In this document: positions 33,820-43,796 of the stretch, piece after piece
How the letters are laid out: each line of letters starts with the position of its first letter
How positions within the stretch are numbered: position 1 is the first letter of the stretch
Assembly (NCBI GenBank): GCA_003170085.1
Contig: PMZT01000036.1
Span: 1 to 46,186 of the forward strand
Direction of reading: 5' to 3'
DNA from: Planctomycetia bacterium
GTDB taxonomy: Bacteria; Planctomycetota; Phycisphaerae; FEN-1346
DNA: 46,186 nucleotides
The notes under the pieces: generated by a model
The model's input: the letters and a program-made list of their open reading frames with translations, nothing else
The model's database searches: none
What the model was told of the DNA's origin: nothing
Made by a program: the position numbers and the translations under genes

Positions 33820-35502
33820 TCATTCGGCCGTGAATTGCAGCCGAATCACATCCAACATCTTAGGGGCCTCGGTGAGTTGAACCTTCACCTGATTCGCCGC
33901 CGCCTCCGCCGAAAGGGCCGCGCCGGGAACCCATCGGTTCGACGCGAAACGGCCTCGCGCGGCGGACTTCAGCCGCAGGCCGGGTTTCTGGAACTCCACG
34001 CGCATGGTCTTGCCGATCAGCACGAAGTCGTCGGGCCCCATTTTGACGATGGCGGCAAAGCCGGGGGTCTCCTGCACGTCGCCTTCCCACAGATTGCCAT
34101 AGGGGCGCGTGGCCTGGGCCTTGACCGCATAGCCCTGAAATTCCGCCGCAAACACGCTCTCCGGCTTCTCGTTCTTATCGAGCTCGAAACAAATGAGCTC
34201 GCGCGGCACGAGGCCCTGGCGCGCCAGGATGAGTTCGTCCATCTCCTTGATGACCTCGTAGCTCATCTTGAGATTCGAGTACGTGAGGCACTGCGGCACG
34301 ACCTTCTGATCCGACTCGTTCGGAACGCGCAGGTAAGGCGAGAACAGCATGCCGTCGTGCTGGAAATACGTGAACCAGCACTGCTCGGCGGCGCGGGCAT
34401 CGGCGTGGGCCTCGGGAATCAGGATAGGGTTCTCCTTCTGATCAAACGCGGCCACCCACGCCTTGAAGTTGGGCTGGTAGATATCCGCCGCGCAGGAAAA
34501 CGAACTGGGCGTCGTGACGCGGAAAACATCCATGACGTGGTATTCCGGCCCGCCGATCGGCCCGCCCGGCGACTCGATCGACCCCAGCCAATCGTTGATG
34601 AACATCGGCAGCGGATAGACCTCCTTGCCCGCCCCCGCCACGTGCTCGATGAACTTCCCGACGGAGTAAGACATGAAGATCTTCTGCCCGTCGGAGCCCT
34701 CGCCGAAGACCTGCGCCCACGTGCCGGCCGTCTTCTTGCCGGCGCGGTCCCACACCTGCTGAAGCCATTTCACGAGCCGGCCGTCGTGGGCGGCAAGGTA
34801 CTTCGTCAGGTCCTCGGGCACCGCCGATTCCCAGCCTTGAGTGGCCGCCGCGGTCTGGTCCCGGGTATTGTCGATCTCCTGGCAGCCGGTCTCGTTCTCC
34901 GGCTGGACCATGACCACGGTGTAATGGCCGGCGTCCTTCTCCTTGATATGCTCCATCAGCTTGACGAACGCGCGCCGATCGGCCGTCCATGCGGCCTCGC
35001 AAAATGGCGATACGGCTCCCGTTTCCTTGCCGGCCGGCGTCGTGGCCCGGAAGAACCGCTTGCGGTCTCCCGAGACCCAGCGCGGGGCGTAGCCGACGTG
35101 CCCGTTCTTGATCGCGCCGAACCAGAGCACGACCACCCGCATGTCGCGCTTGCGGCACTGCTCGATGAGCGTGTCGATCATGCGGAAATCGAACGTGCCC
35201 TCCTGCGGCTCCAGCGTCCGCCAACTGATGGGCACCAGCACGGTGTTGAGGTCGTACCCCTTGTAGGCATCGAGCATCATCTCGAGCAGCGGAAGGTCCT
35301 TCGGCGCCTCATAGACATTATTGGAGAACTCGCCGCCGCGCATCAGGAACGGCTTGCCGTCGACCATGAGCTGCCAGACGCCGTGGTTCTTCTGGAGGCG
35401 CGGCATTTCGGCGCCGGCCGCAAGGGCCTGACCCGCCACAAGTCCCATGATCGCCGCGGCCAGGATGGCCGCCGCGCGTTTCGTGCCTCTCGGATGTCTC
35501 AT
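33820..35502 (-). CDS. Secreted GH35/GH42-like glycosidase with DUF5597-like C-terminus
   Basis: QLMVDGKPFLMRGGEFSNN..LNTVLVPISWRTLEPQEGTFDF..VVMVQPENETG. Confidence 0.83.
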   Translation of the reverse strand: MRHPRGTKRAAAILAAAIMGLVAGQALAAGAEMPRLQKNHGVWQLMVDGKPFLMRGGEFSNNVYEAPKDLPLLEMMLDAYKGYDLNTVLVPISWRTLEPQEGTFDFRMIDTLIEQCRKRDMRVVVLWFGAIKNGHVGYAPRWVSGDRKRFFRATTPAGKETGAVSPFCEAAWTADRRAFVKLMEHIKEKDAGHYTVVMVQPENETGCQEIDNTRDQTAAATQGWESAVPEDLTKYLAAHDGRLVKWLQQVWDRAGKKTAGTWAQVFGEGSDGQKIFMSYSVGKFIEHVAGAGKEVYPLPMFINDWLGSIESPGGPIGGPEYHVMDVFRVTTPSSFSCAADIYQPNFKAWVAAFDQKENPILIPEAHADARAAEQCWFTYFQHDGMLFSPYLRVPNESDQKVVPQCLTYSNLKMSYEVIKEMDELILARQGLVPRELICFELDKNEKPESVFAAEFQGYAVKAQATRPYGNLWEGDVQETPGFAAIVKMGPDDFVLIGKTMRVEFQKPGLRLKSAARGRFASNRWVPGAALSAEAAANQVKVQLTEAPKMLDVIRLQFTAE

Positions 35503-35572
35503 GTGTTAACCTCCATGATGTACACGTTCATTGCAGATTTCGGCCCTGCCCGCGCGCGTCGTGCGTCTCACG

Positions 35573-37054
35573 TCACGGTTTCGCCTGCGGCCGCGCCGGT
35601 CGCCGCTCGGCGGCGCCCTTGTCGGCCGAGGGTGCAGCCTCCGGCGGCGCGGCCTTGGGCAAGTTGGACAAGTCCACGGTGGTCTCGGCCGCGGCTTTCA
35701 AGGCGGGCACTGGTTGGCCGCCGGCGTCCATCAACGGTTTGGCCAGGTTGGCGACCGTGAGTTTCCTGACATGGACGTCCCAGGACGGCGGCAGCACCAC
35801 GATCCGCAGGTAGCGGGCTTTCGTCTTTTCAAAATAGCCGTTCCACTGCCAGGGATTTCGCATGTGATCGACTTCCACCAAAGTCCTCCAGTGGGCCTCG
35901 TCGTTGGAGACCTGGGCACAGAAGTGGATGACCTGGATGGCCGTCACGGCGATGGTGTCGAACTCGGTTTCCGCACCGAAATCAACGCACAGCCATTGCG
36001 GAAAGTGTTGCCCCATGAACCAGTCGCCACCGCCCGACGCCGTATATTTGGCGGCCTGCGCGGTGTTCACGCTGCCGGTGATCTTCTTGCCGATAATCAG
36101 GTTCGCGGTATCCTTGGGCGCGTCGGGCGCCGATGCCGGGGTCATCGGCGGCTTGGGCGGCAGCGGCGGCCGCGGTTTCTTGGGCGGCTTGGGCCCAGGC
36201 GGCGGCGCGCTGGTGTCCACGATCGAGTAACACCGGTACTCCGTCTGATACGGCGCCTCATTGCCGCCGGTCTGAAATCTGGCAAGCACGCGGTACTCGT
36301 TTTTCAGAAGATCGGTATCCTTGAGCTTGTTGCCCGCGCCATCGTAGGCGGTGACCGTGACGCCTTCCGGTTTCGACAGTTTGCCGATAATTTCGGCCAC
36401 CGCGACAGGCCCCGGCACGGTGATCGTACCGGCGGCGTTGTCCAGGGCCAGGCCCTTCTGGCCGGTTACGGTCGCCCGCGGCGCAGCGTTCTCCTCGCGG
36501 TTGAACACCTGCAATTCAGGAATGCCCAGCGGGGCGGACTTGCTGGTAAACACGAGCCGCACGTACTTGTACTTCACCGGCTTGAAGGTGAGAGTGACGA
36601 CGTTGAGGTCTTTGGTGTTCGCGTTGGCGAACTGGCCGTCGGCATCGGCGGCGATCAGTTCGGGGTCGTAGACCGTGCCGACGCTGGAATCCTCGTCGAT
36701 ATCGCAGTCATCCGTGCCTTCAAGACGCCAGCCGGTAAAGGCCGCGCGGCCGTTGAAAAGATAGAACCGGACCGTGTTGAACGTGACGGGCGCGTCGCCC
36801 AGCTTGACGCCGCCGAAAGAGCCGGCCTGCCCGGCGGTTCCCCACATGCCCATGGTATCCAATCGGCCGTCGTTGATTTTCGAGATGACAAACGGTCCGT
36901 GCCCGCCGCTCCCAAAGGGCGCGGTGCCCTTGCCGCGGGCCAGGTTGGTGTCGTTGTCGGCCGCGCCTGATTGAGATAACGGTAGCGGCAAAAGCAAGGC
37001 TGCTGTTACCAGGATCGCGTAACATAATACGTGGCGCTTGATGGAAGCTCTCAT
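35573..37054 (-). CDS. Secreted protein with two discoidin-like domains and a Pro-rich linker
   Basis: NLARGKGTAPFGSG..KYKYVRLVFTS and NLIIGKKITGSVN..WLCVDFGAETEFDTI..ARYLRIVVLP; linker PPPGPKPPKKPRPPLPPKPP. Confidence 0.75.
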   Translation of the reverse strand: MRASIKRHVLCYAILVTAALLLPLPLSQSGAADNDTNLARGKGTAPFGSGGHGPFVISKINDGRLDTMGMWGTAGQAGSFGGVKLGDAPVTFNTVRFYLFNGRAAFTGWRLEGTDDCDIDEDSSVGTVYDPELIAADADGQFANANTKDLNVVTLTFKPVKYKYVRLVFTSKSAPLGIPELQVFNREENAAPRATVTGQKGLALDNAAGTITVPGPVAVAEIIGKLSKPEGVTVTAYDGAGNKLKDTDLLKNEYRVLARFQTGGNEAPYQTEYRCYSIVDTSAPPPGPKPPKKPRPPLPPKPPMTPASAPDAPKDTANLIIGKKITGSVNTAQAAKYTASGGGDWFMGQHFPQWLCVDFGAETEFDTIAVTAIQVIHFCAQVSNDEAHWRTLVEVDHMRNPWQWNGYFEKTKARYLRIVVLPPSWDVHVRKLTVANLAKPLMDAGGQPVPALKAAAETTVDLSNLPKAAPPEAAPSADKGAAERRPARPQAKP

Positions 37055-37288
37055 TTGTCCTCCTTCGATTGTCGACGCTCTATTCCTCGGTTCCTATTCC
37101 TCGGTTCCGCCCTGCCCGTTGTCGGGATGGAACGCCGAGGCGGGCAGGCCTGTCCCGTTGCACAGGTTGCGGACGGCCGCATTACACCAGGCAAGTCGAA
37201 TTTGCGTGGGCCGCGCCGCCCGCCGACGTGCAGGAAAAACCGGATTTACCGCGGGATTCCGAATCATACGCGAATGTACATAAGAATA

Positions 37289-37365
37289 TGGTGGGCGATA
37301 CTGGACTTGAACCAGTGACCTCCTGCGTGTCGAGCAGGCGCTCTAGCCATCTGAGCTAATCGCCC
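37289..37365 (-). tRNA. tRNA-Val (anticodon GAC), 3' CCA encoded
   Basis: Reverse strand GGGCGATTAGCTCAGATGGCTAGAGCGCCTGCTCGACACGCAGGAGGTCACTGGTTCAAGTCCAGTATCGCCCACCA folds as a cloverleaf; loop TCGACAC gives anticodon GAC. Confidence 0.96.
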
Positions 37366-37468
37366 CCCATCCGCGATGCGTGCGCCATAAGAATACCCGC
37401 ACCGGCGGGTATGTCAACCCCAATTCAAATTGAGCCCGGAAAACGCCTCATTCACGGCGCCGCGGACC

Positions 37469-38185
37469 TCACAGCGGCAGCCACTTGCCCCACGCCATCT
37501 GCCGGATCGCCGCCAGCGTGTCCTCACCGATGACCGCGCAGCCGGGATCGGTCGCGCGGTCCTCCGGCACGAGGCCCAGAACGGCCGCGCCGGTCACGCG
37601 CTGGATTTCGTCGGGATTCGTGAGCTGCGCCACATCTTCCGTATCGCGGTCGTACCGGTTGATGATGATGCCCGCGATCGTGAGGCCGCGCGCCCGCGCC
37701 GCTTCGACCGTCAGGGCCGTGTGGTTGATCGTCCCCAGGTTCGGCCGCGCGACGATCACCAGCGGCAGCGCGAACTCGCGGGCCAGGTCGGCCACCGTCT
37801 GCTCGCGCGTGACGGGGCACAGGAGGCCCCCGATGCCCTCGACGATCATGACGTCGTGCGCCGCCGTCATCCGCCGCCACGCCGCCCACATCGGTTCGAG
37901 GTCCAGCGTGATGCGTGCCCGTGCAGCGGCAACGGTCGGCGCCAGCGGCACGGCCAGGCGAATCGGGCAGATCTCGTCGAGCGTCTCGGGCGCATCGGCC
38001 GCCTGGGCCAGGAACTCCGCGTCCTCCGACACCAGGCCCTCGCGGCGCCGCACGCAGCCGGTGGCCACGGGCTTCATCACGCCCACGTTGACGTTCAGCC
38101 GCCGCAGCGCCATCGCCAGCGCCGCCGCGATCACCGTCTTGCCGACGCCCGTGTCCGTCGCGGTAATGAACAGGCCGTGCTTCAT
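37469..38185 (-). CDS. bioD: Dethiobiotin synthase
   Basis: [34 protein letters not shown]; next to bioA. Confidence 0.93.
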   Translation of the reverse strand: MKHGLFITATDTGVGKTVIAAALAMALRRLNVNVGVMKPVATGCVRRREGLVSEDAEFLAQAADAPETLDEICPIRLAVPLAPTVAAARARITLDLEPMWAAWRRMTAAHDVMIVEGIGGLLCPVTREQTVADLAREFALPLVIVARPNLGTINHTALTVEAARARGLTIAGIIINRYDRDTEDVAQLTNPDEIQRVTGAAVLGLVPEDRATDPGCAVIGEDTLAAIRQMAWGKWLPL

Positions 38186-39555
38186 GCCCCGGTCACCTCC
38201 GCGATGCCCTGCTCCACCGCCGCCACGAGGCGTGCGAGGCTCTCGTCGGAAATGCAGTACGGCGGCATGAGCACGATCACGTCGCCGAGCGGCCTGATCC
38301 ACACGCCGCGCTTCCGCGCCGCCAGGCACACCTGCCCGCCGCGCCGCTCAGCCGCCGGATACGCCTGGCGCATGGCGCGGTCGGCGACAAGCTCGATGCC
38401 GACCATGAGGCCGCGCTGCCGGACCTCGCCCACGTGCGGCATCCGGGCGACGGCGGCAAGACGCTCGCGAAGGAGCGACTCGAGCTGCGCGATCCGCCCG
38501 AGAACGCCGTCCTTCTCAAACACGTCGAGGCTCGCGATGCCGGCGGCGCACGCCAGCGCGTTGCCCGTGTACGTGTGGCCGTGGAAAAACGTGCGGTACT
38601 GACTGTAGTCGCCGAGAAACGCCTCGTAGAGCCGCTCGGTCGCCAGCGTGGCCGCCAGCGGCAGATACCCGCCCGTGATGCCCTTCGCCACGCACAGGAG
38701 GTCCGGCTGCACGCCCTCGTGCTCGCAGGCAAACATGCGGCCGGTCCGGCCGAAGCCGGTGGCGACCTCGTCGCAGATGAGCAGGACGTCGTGCCGCCGG
38801 CAGGCGTCGGCGACCCGCCGCAGATACCCCGCGGGTTGCGTGATCATGCCGCCGGCGCCCTGCACGAGCGGCTCGACGATGACCGCCGCCACTTCGCCCG
38901 CGTGCTCGGCCAAGATCGCTTCCATCTTCGCCGCGCACGCCATGCCGCAATCCTCGCGCCGCATCTGGAGCGGGCACCGGTAACAGTACGGCGACGGGGC
39001 CTGCAACGTTGGAAACAGGAGCGGCCGGTACAGGCCGTGAAACAGGTCGATTCCGCCGACGCTCACCGCGCCGATCGTATCTCCATGATACCCGTGCGTG
39101 AGGCTGACGAACTTCGTCCGCCCGGGCTGCGGCGTGGCGCACTGCTTCCAGTACTGGAACGCCATCTTCAGCGCGATCTCGACGGCCGTGGCCCCGGCAT
39201 CGGAGTAGAAGACCCGCGTCAGGCCCGCCGGGGCAATGCCGACGAGCCGCTCCGCCAGCTCGATCGAGGGCACAGACGCCAGGCCCAGCAGCGTCGAGTG
39301 CGCGATCCGGTCGAGCTGCTGCCGCACGGCCTCGTCGATCTCCGGCCGCCGGTGCCCATGCACGTTGCACCACAGGCTCGACACGCCGTCGATGTAGCGG
39401 TTCCCGTCGGAGTCGATCAGGAACTCGCGCTCGCCGGCCGCGATGACGACGGGGTCGCCGGCCACCCACTCGGCCATTTGCGTGAACGGGTGCCAGAGGT
39501 GCGCCTTGTCGGCGTCGCGAAGCCGTCGCGTGAAGTCGCTCGGCGGGGGCGTCAT
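38182..39555 (-). CDS. bioA: Adenosylmethionine-8-amino-7-oxononanoate aminotransferase
   Basis: [57 protein letters not shown]. Confidence 0.95.
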   Translation of the reverse strand: MTPPPSDFTRRLRDADKAHLWHPFTQMAEWVAGDPVVIAAGEREFLIDSDGNRYIDGVSSLWCNVHGHRRPEIDEAVRQQLDRIAHSTLLGLASVPSIELAERLVGIAPAGLTRVFYSDAGATAVEIALKMAFQYWKQCATPQPGRTKFVSLTHGYHGDTIGAVSVGGIDLFHGLYRPLLFPTLQAPSPYCYRCPLQMRREDCGMACAAKMEAILAEHAGEVAAVIVEPLVQGAGGMITQPAGYLRRVADACRRHDVLLICDEVATGFGRTGRMFACEHEGVQPDLLCVAKGITGGYLPLAATLATERLYEAFLGDYSQYRTFFHGHTYTGNALACAAGIASLDVFEKDGVLGRIAQLESLLRERLAAVARMPHVGEVRQRGLMVGIELVADRAMRQAYPAAERRGGQVCLAARKRGVWIRPLGDVIVLMPPYCISDESLARLVAAVEQGIAEVTGA

Positions 39556-40361
39556 GGGGCGAGGCTCACCACCAGCGGCGTGCCGATGCCGCCGCCCAGG
39601 CGCAGCACGGCGCTCTGCCGGTTGACCGCCACTTCCAGGAGGCCCGCGCTGCCGACGTACGCCAGCAGCAGCCCGGCGGGCACGTCGCTGTAGGCGTGCG
39701 AAAGGCCGTGGATCACGGCGCCGCCGATGTGCACTTCGATCGCCGCCGGATCGTGATTCGCCAGCACGCGGCCGGTGATGTTGGTCACGAGGTTGCCGAA
39801 CGAGTCGACGTAGAGGACGCGCCCCTTGATGCGTGTGCCCTCGTGCTCCGGCAGCGGCAACTCGAAACGCTGGATGCGGTCGACCCTGGGGCCGAGGTCC
39901 GAAAGCTCCGCGCCCTCGGCAATGGCCGCCGCCACCGGCGCAAAGATGTCGCGCCCGTGGAACGTGCTCGAAACCTCGGTGCGGAAGAACCGCCGGTTCT
40001 CGATCGCGACCACGCGGGCAGGCCGGTCGCCGGTGCCCGGCAGGAACTCGCTGTGTGCCACGAGCGTCAGGAGGCCGTTGTCGGGCGCCAGGTAGATGTT
40101 CCCGCCGGCCTCGGCGGCAAGGGCCCGACGCTCGCTCCCCACCTCGGGGTCAACCACGGCCACGTGGATCGTGCCCTGCGGAAACGCCGTCGCGGCCGAG
40201 GCCAGCATGAACGCGGCCGTGTTGACGCTGTGGCGCGGTACCCCGTGCGAGAGATCGACGATCGTGGCCGTCGGACACCGGCCGAGAATCACGCCCTTCA
40301 TCTGCGCGGGGTAGGTGCTCTCGACCCCGTAATCCGTCAGCAACGTGATGATCGGCGGCAT
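39552..40361 (-). CDS. SAM hydroxide adenosyltransferase (DUF62 family)
   Basis: [50 protein letters not shown]. Confidence 0.9.
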   Translation of the reverse strand: MPPIITLLTDYGVESTYPAQMKGVILGRCPTATIVDLSHGVPRHSVNTAAFMLASAATAFPQGTIHVAVVDPEVGSERRALAAEAGGNIYLAPDNGLLTLVAHSEFLPGTGDRPARVVAIENRRFFRTEVSSTFHGRDIFAPVAAAIAEGAELSDLGPRVDRIQRFELPLPEHEGTRIKGRVLYVDSFGNLVTNITGRVLANHDPAAIEVHIGGAVIHGLSHAYSDVPAGLLLAYVGSAGLLEVAVNRQSAVLRLGGGIGTPLVVSLAP

Positions 40362-40577
40362 AGGCCCTCCTCTTTCGTTCCGCCGATTATGCGGCATTTC
40401 CGGGGCAATTTCAAGCGCAGCCCGTGAAGGATCGCCGGCCCTGGTCGCAGAGGCCCGCGGACAAGGACGAGCCGCCGGACTGTCCGCCGGACCGCGGCGC
40501 CCGTTAGCACGCCATCGCGACTTCGCTCTTTGCGCGGCGGGTCTGCGTGCGTCTTTAGCGTTATGGCCGGACACGGC

Positions 40578-40604
40578 GGGCGGCCACGTGGGGCCGCCCC
40601 TACG
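40578..40604. repeat. Family B palindromic element
   Basis: GGGCGGCC-ACGTGG-GGCCGCCC-CTACG; flanking tagcgttatggcc also found (inverted) beside the 31033 copy. Confidence 0.8.
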
Positions 40605-40668
40605 CCGCGCGCAATCGTCCGCCGCGGCGGATGTGGGTGCCCTGACGTCACCACAAACGAGGCGGCGC

Positions 40669-43572
40669 CTACGCGCCCGCCGGCGCCTCGGCCGGGGCGA
40701 GCGCGGCGGCGAGAAGCTCCATCGGGTGATAGACCGGCAGGCCGGTGCCGGCGGCGAGTTGCGTGCGGCACATGCCGCAGCTCGTGACCACCGCCTCCGA
40801 GCCGGCGGCGCGGATGCGGTCGATCGTCTCCTTCGCAATCGCCGACGAGGTATCGGCATTCCTTGACTTCAGGCCGTACGTCCCGCCCATGCCGCAGCAC
40901 CGCGCGTTCGAGACCACGAAGCGCACGCCCAGAACCCGCTCGAGCGCCCGGCGCGGCTGCTCTCCGCGGCCCGCGGCCCGCAGGTGGCACGGGGCGTGAT
41001 AGGCGAGTTTCTTCTGGAGAATCGGGCTGCGCGCCGCCTTGAACGCCGCCAGCCGCACCTCGGACTCGGGGGCCGCGATCAGCTCCTCGACGAGCGCGTG
41101 AACATCGATCGTGTGGCCGGCCACGAGGGCGGCGCGCGGATCGCCCTCGGCCATCTCGCGGTAATCCTCGGTCAGCGTGAGGACGCACGACGGGCAGCCG
41201 CTCACGATCGTGTAGCCGGCCTCGACGAGCGGCGCGAGGACGTCAAGGTTGAACTCCATGTCCTTGAGCGCCCCCTTGGCGTCGCCCGCCGAAATCCTGG
41301 GGATGCCGCAGCACTTCTGCACGGGAATGACGATCTCGCAGCCCAGGGCATCCATGACCCGCAGGGCCGCCCGCGCGATGTCCGACTCGTTGAAAAGCTC
41401 GAAGCAGCCGGCGAAGTAGGCGATCCGCCGCACAGGCGCCGGCGATCCCGCCTTCGTCCCCTCGGCGATCGGTTCGGCCTCGAACTCGGGCAGCGGCGCA
41501 TCCGGCCGCACGCCGCCGAGGCCCGACATAAGATACCGCACCGGGTGCCAGCGCAGGAGCGCGTTCGACACGGGCGCCACGGCGCTGCCCAGCCGGCCCA
41601 TCAGCCGCACCCGGAGCATCAGCCGGTCTCGCAGGCCCAACATGCCGCGCCCGGCCAGGTGCTCCTTGTGCCTGAGGACCAGGCCCGGCACGTTCACATG
41701 GCTTGGGCACTCTACGAGACATGTCTTACAGTTGTAGCAGAGGTCGGCGATGCCCTTCATTTTGGCGTCGGCCATGTCGGCGGGCGAAAGGACGCCCGAG
41801 AGCGCCGCCCGAAGCAGGTTCGCCTTGGCGCGCGGCGTGGCCACCTCGTCGCCCCGGACGAGATAGACCGGGCAATACGCGCGGCAGGTGCCGCAACCGT
41901 GGCAACGCCAGAGTTCGGTCCGCCAGACCTCGCGGTCGAAGGCCTCGCCCGTGGTCCGCCACTGGAAATCCGGTCCCATGCGCAGGTCGCCGGTGTAAAC
42001 GCCCCGCTCCCGCGTGATGATCTTGCCGGGGTTCAGGAGGCCCGCGGGGTCCCACAGGCGTTTGATCTCGCCCATGACGGTGTAAAGCTCGCCGAACTGG
42101 AGCTCGAGGTAGCCGCTGCGCGTCAGGCCGTCGCCGTGCTCGCAACTGATCGTGCCGCCCAGGCGCACCGTCAGTTCGGAGACGGCGTCGGCGATGCCCT
42201 TCATCTTGACCACGTCCTCGGCCCGGCGCAGGTCCAGCAGCGGCCGGGCGTGCAGGTTCGAGTCGCCGGCGTGGCCGTAGACGGCGGCCTCGACGTTGAA
42301 GCGTTTGAAGATTTCGCGCAGGCCCTGGATGTACGTCACGAGCTGCTTCGGCGGCACGGTCACGTCTTCGATGAACGGCGTGATGCGCGTGGGCCCGGGC
42401 AGGCGCTGGAGGATCTGCACGGCCCGCTTGCGGACCATCCACAGGCGCTCCTGCTCCTTCGGGTCGTACGCGTCAACGCCGCCGTACGCCAGGCGAAGCT
42501 CGTCGATGATCTTGCGGCGGACAGCGGCGATCGATGCTTCGTTCGCCTCGCGGCTATCGGTCAGGAACTCGACCAGGAGGACCGTGTCGGCCTCCTTCGG
42601 CAGGTACTGCTTCGGCACGCTGCCGTCGGTGCGGACGATATCGAGGAAGTGCTTCTCCATGATCTCGCAGGCGCTCGGGCCGAACGCGAGCACGGGGGCG
42701 ACGGCCTCGCCCGCCTTCTCGAGGCTGTCGAACCAAAGCATGACGCTCGCCCGCTGGCTCGGCTTCGCAACGGCGCGCAGGCCCGCCTCGACGACGATCG
42801 CCAGCGTGCCCTCGGAACCGACGACCAGGCGCGTCAGGTCGATCGTGCCGTCGCGCAACACCTCGAACACGTTGTAGCCGGCGGAATTCTTGCTCGTGTG
42901 CGGCCGGTAGCGGTTGATGAGCGCCGCGTGCTGCGTGAGCAGGCGCCGCGTGCCCGTGACGATCCGCCCCTGGAGGTCCTGGTGCGATTCCATCGCGGCC
43001 AGGCGCGGGTCGCCCGCATCCGTGGGGCGCAGGCGCACCCTCGAGCCGTCGGCCAGCACCACGTCGAGCCACTCCACGTAATCCTTCATCGAGCCGTAGC
43101 GGATGCCGCGGCTGCCGGACGCGTTGTTGCCGAGGTTGCCGCCGATCGTGCAAAACGTTTCGCTCGACGGGTCGGGACCCAGCATCAGGCGGTGCGGCGC
43201 CAGCGACTCGTTCACCACGCCCGTGACGGCGCCCGGTTGCACGCGGATGAACTTCTCGGCGGGGTTGATCTCGAGAATCTGGTTCATGTACTTCGTGAAG
43301 TCGAGCACGATGCCGCGGCCGAGCGCCTGCCCACACAGGCCGGAGCCCGCGCCGCGCGGCGTGATCGAAACGCCCAGCTTGCCGGCCGCCGTAACGGCCT
43401 CGACCACGTCGGACGCATCCTTCGGCACCACCACCGCCAGCGGCATGATCTTGTAGATGCACGCGGCCGTCGCGTAGGCGGTCAGGCTGAAGCGGTCGGT
43501 CAGGAGGTCTCCGGCGATGCGGCCCCGGAGCGCGCGCTCCACGTCCTCGGAGGTTACGGCATCGGTGGCCAT
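40669..43572 (-). CDS. Fused FAD-linked oxidase / Fe-S (CCG-domain) oxidoreductase, GlcD-GlcF / D-lactate dehydrogenase-like
   Basis: FAD_binding_4 (TPRGAGSGLCGQALGRGIVLD..GGNLGNNASGSRGIRYG); CHGCGTCRAYCP and CYNCKTCLVECP; CCGIPRISAGD and CCGMGGTYGL. Confidence 0.92.
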   Translation of the reverse strand: MATDAVTSEDVERALRGRIAGDLLTDRFSLTAYATAACIYKIMPLAVVVPKDASDVVEAVTAAGKLGVSITPRGAGSGLCGQALGRGIVLDFTKYMNQILEINPAEKFIRVQPGAVTGVVNESLAPHRLMLGPDPSSETFCTIGGNLGNNASGSRGIRYGSMKDYVEWLDVVLADGSRVRLRPTDAGDPRLAAMESHQDLQGRIVTGTRRLLTQHAALINRYRPHTSKNSAGYNVFEVLRDGTIDLTRLVVGSEGTLAIVVEAGLRAVAKPSQRASVMLWFDSLEKAGEAVAPVLAFGPSACEIMEKHFLDIVRTDGSVPKQYLPKEADTVLLVEFLTDSREANEASIAAVRRKIIDELRLAYGGVDAYDPKEQERLWMVRKRAVQILQRLPGPTRITPFIEDVTVPPKQLVTYIQGLREIFKRFNVEAAVYGHAGDSNLHARPLLDLRRAEDVVKMKGIADAVSELTVRLGGTISCEHGDGLTRSGYLELQFGELYTVMGEIKRLWDPAGLLNPGKIITRERGVYTGDLRMGPDFQWRTTGEAFDREVWRTELWRCHGCGTCRAYCPVYLVRGDEVATPRAKANLLRAALSGVLSPADMADAKMKGIADLCYNCKTCLVECPSHVNVPGLVLRHKEHLAGRGMLGLRDRLMLRVRLMGRLGSAVAPVSNALLRWHPVRYLMSGLGGVRPDAPLPEFEAEPIAEGTKAGSPAPVRRIAYFAGCFELFNESDIARAALRVMDALGCEIVIPVQKCCGIPRISAGDAKGALKDMEFNLDVLAPLVEAGYTIVSGCPSCVLTLTEDYREMAEGDPRAALVAGHTIDVHALVEELIAAPESEVRLAAFKAARSPILQKKLAYHAPCHLRAAGRGEQPRRALERVLGVRFVVSNARCCGMGGTYGLKSRNADTSSAIAKETIDRIRAAGSEAVVTSCGMCRTQLAAGTGLPVYHPMELLAAALAPAEAPAGA

Positions 43573-43710
43573 GCCACGAAGCTCCAGAAACGCCGCGGCG
43601 ATGCGAAGGCGGCGGCGTCACATCCCCCGCGCTTGATTCGCTGCTATAATCGTCATAGTATAGCGCTCGGGCGGCTAATACAAGCCGGGTGGCATGCCTG
43701 CGCAGAACGC

Positions 43711-43782
43711 GATTGCGGATTGCAAATTTGAAAAAGCGACGTGCGGGCGCCGTTTCAATCCGCAATTCGCAATCCGCAATTG
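43711..43782. repeat. Short AT-biased repeat cluster (family D: CAATCCGCAATTCGCAATCCGCAATTG)
   Basis: gattgcggattgcaaattt ... caatccgcaattcgcaatccgcaattg. Confidence 0.65.
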
Positions 43783-43796
43783 AACGGAGTATTCCA

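Noticed and set aside
33835-35760. 641-aa plus-strand ORF
   Set aside because: Shadow of the DUF5597-like glycosidase gene
40984-43731. 915-aa plus-strand ORF
   Set aside because: Antisense of the clear FAD/Fe-S oxidase; composition typical of GC-rich shadow ORFs
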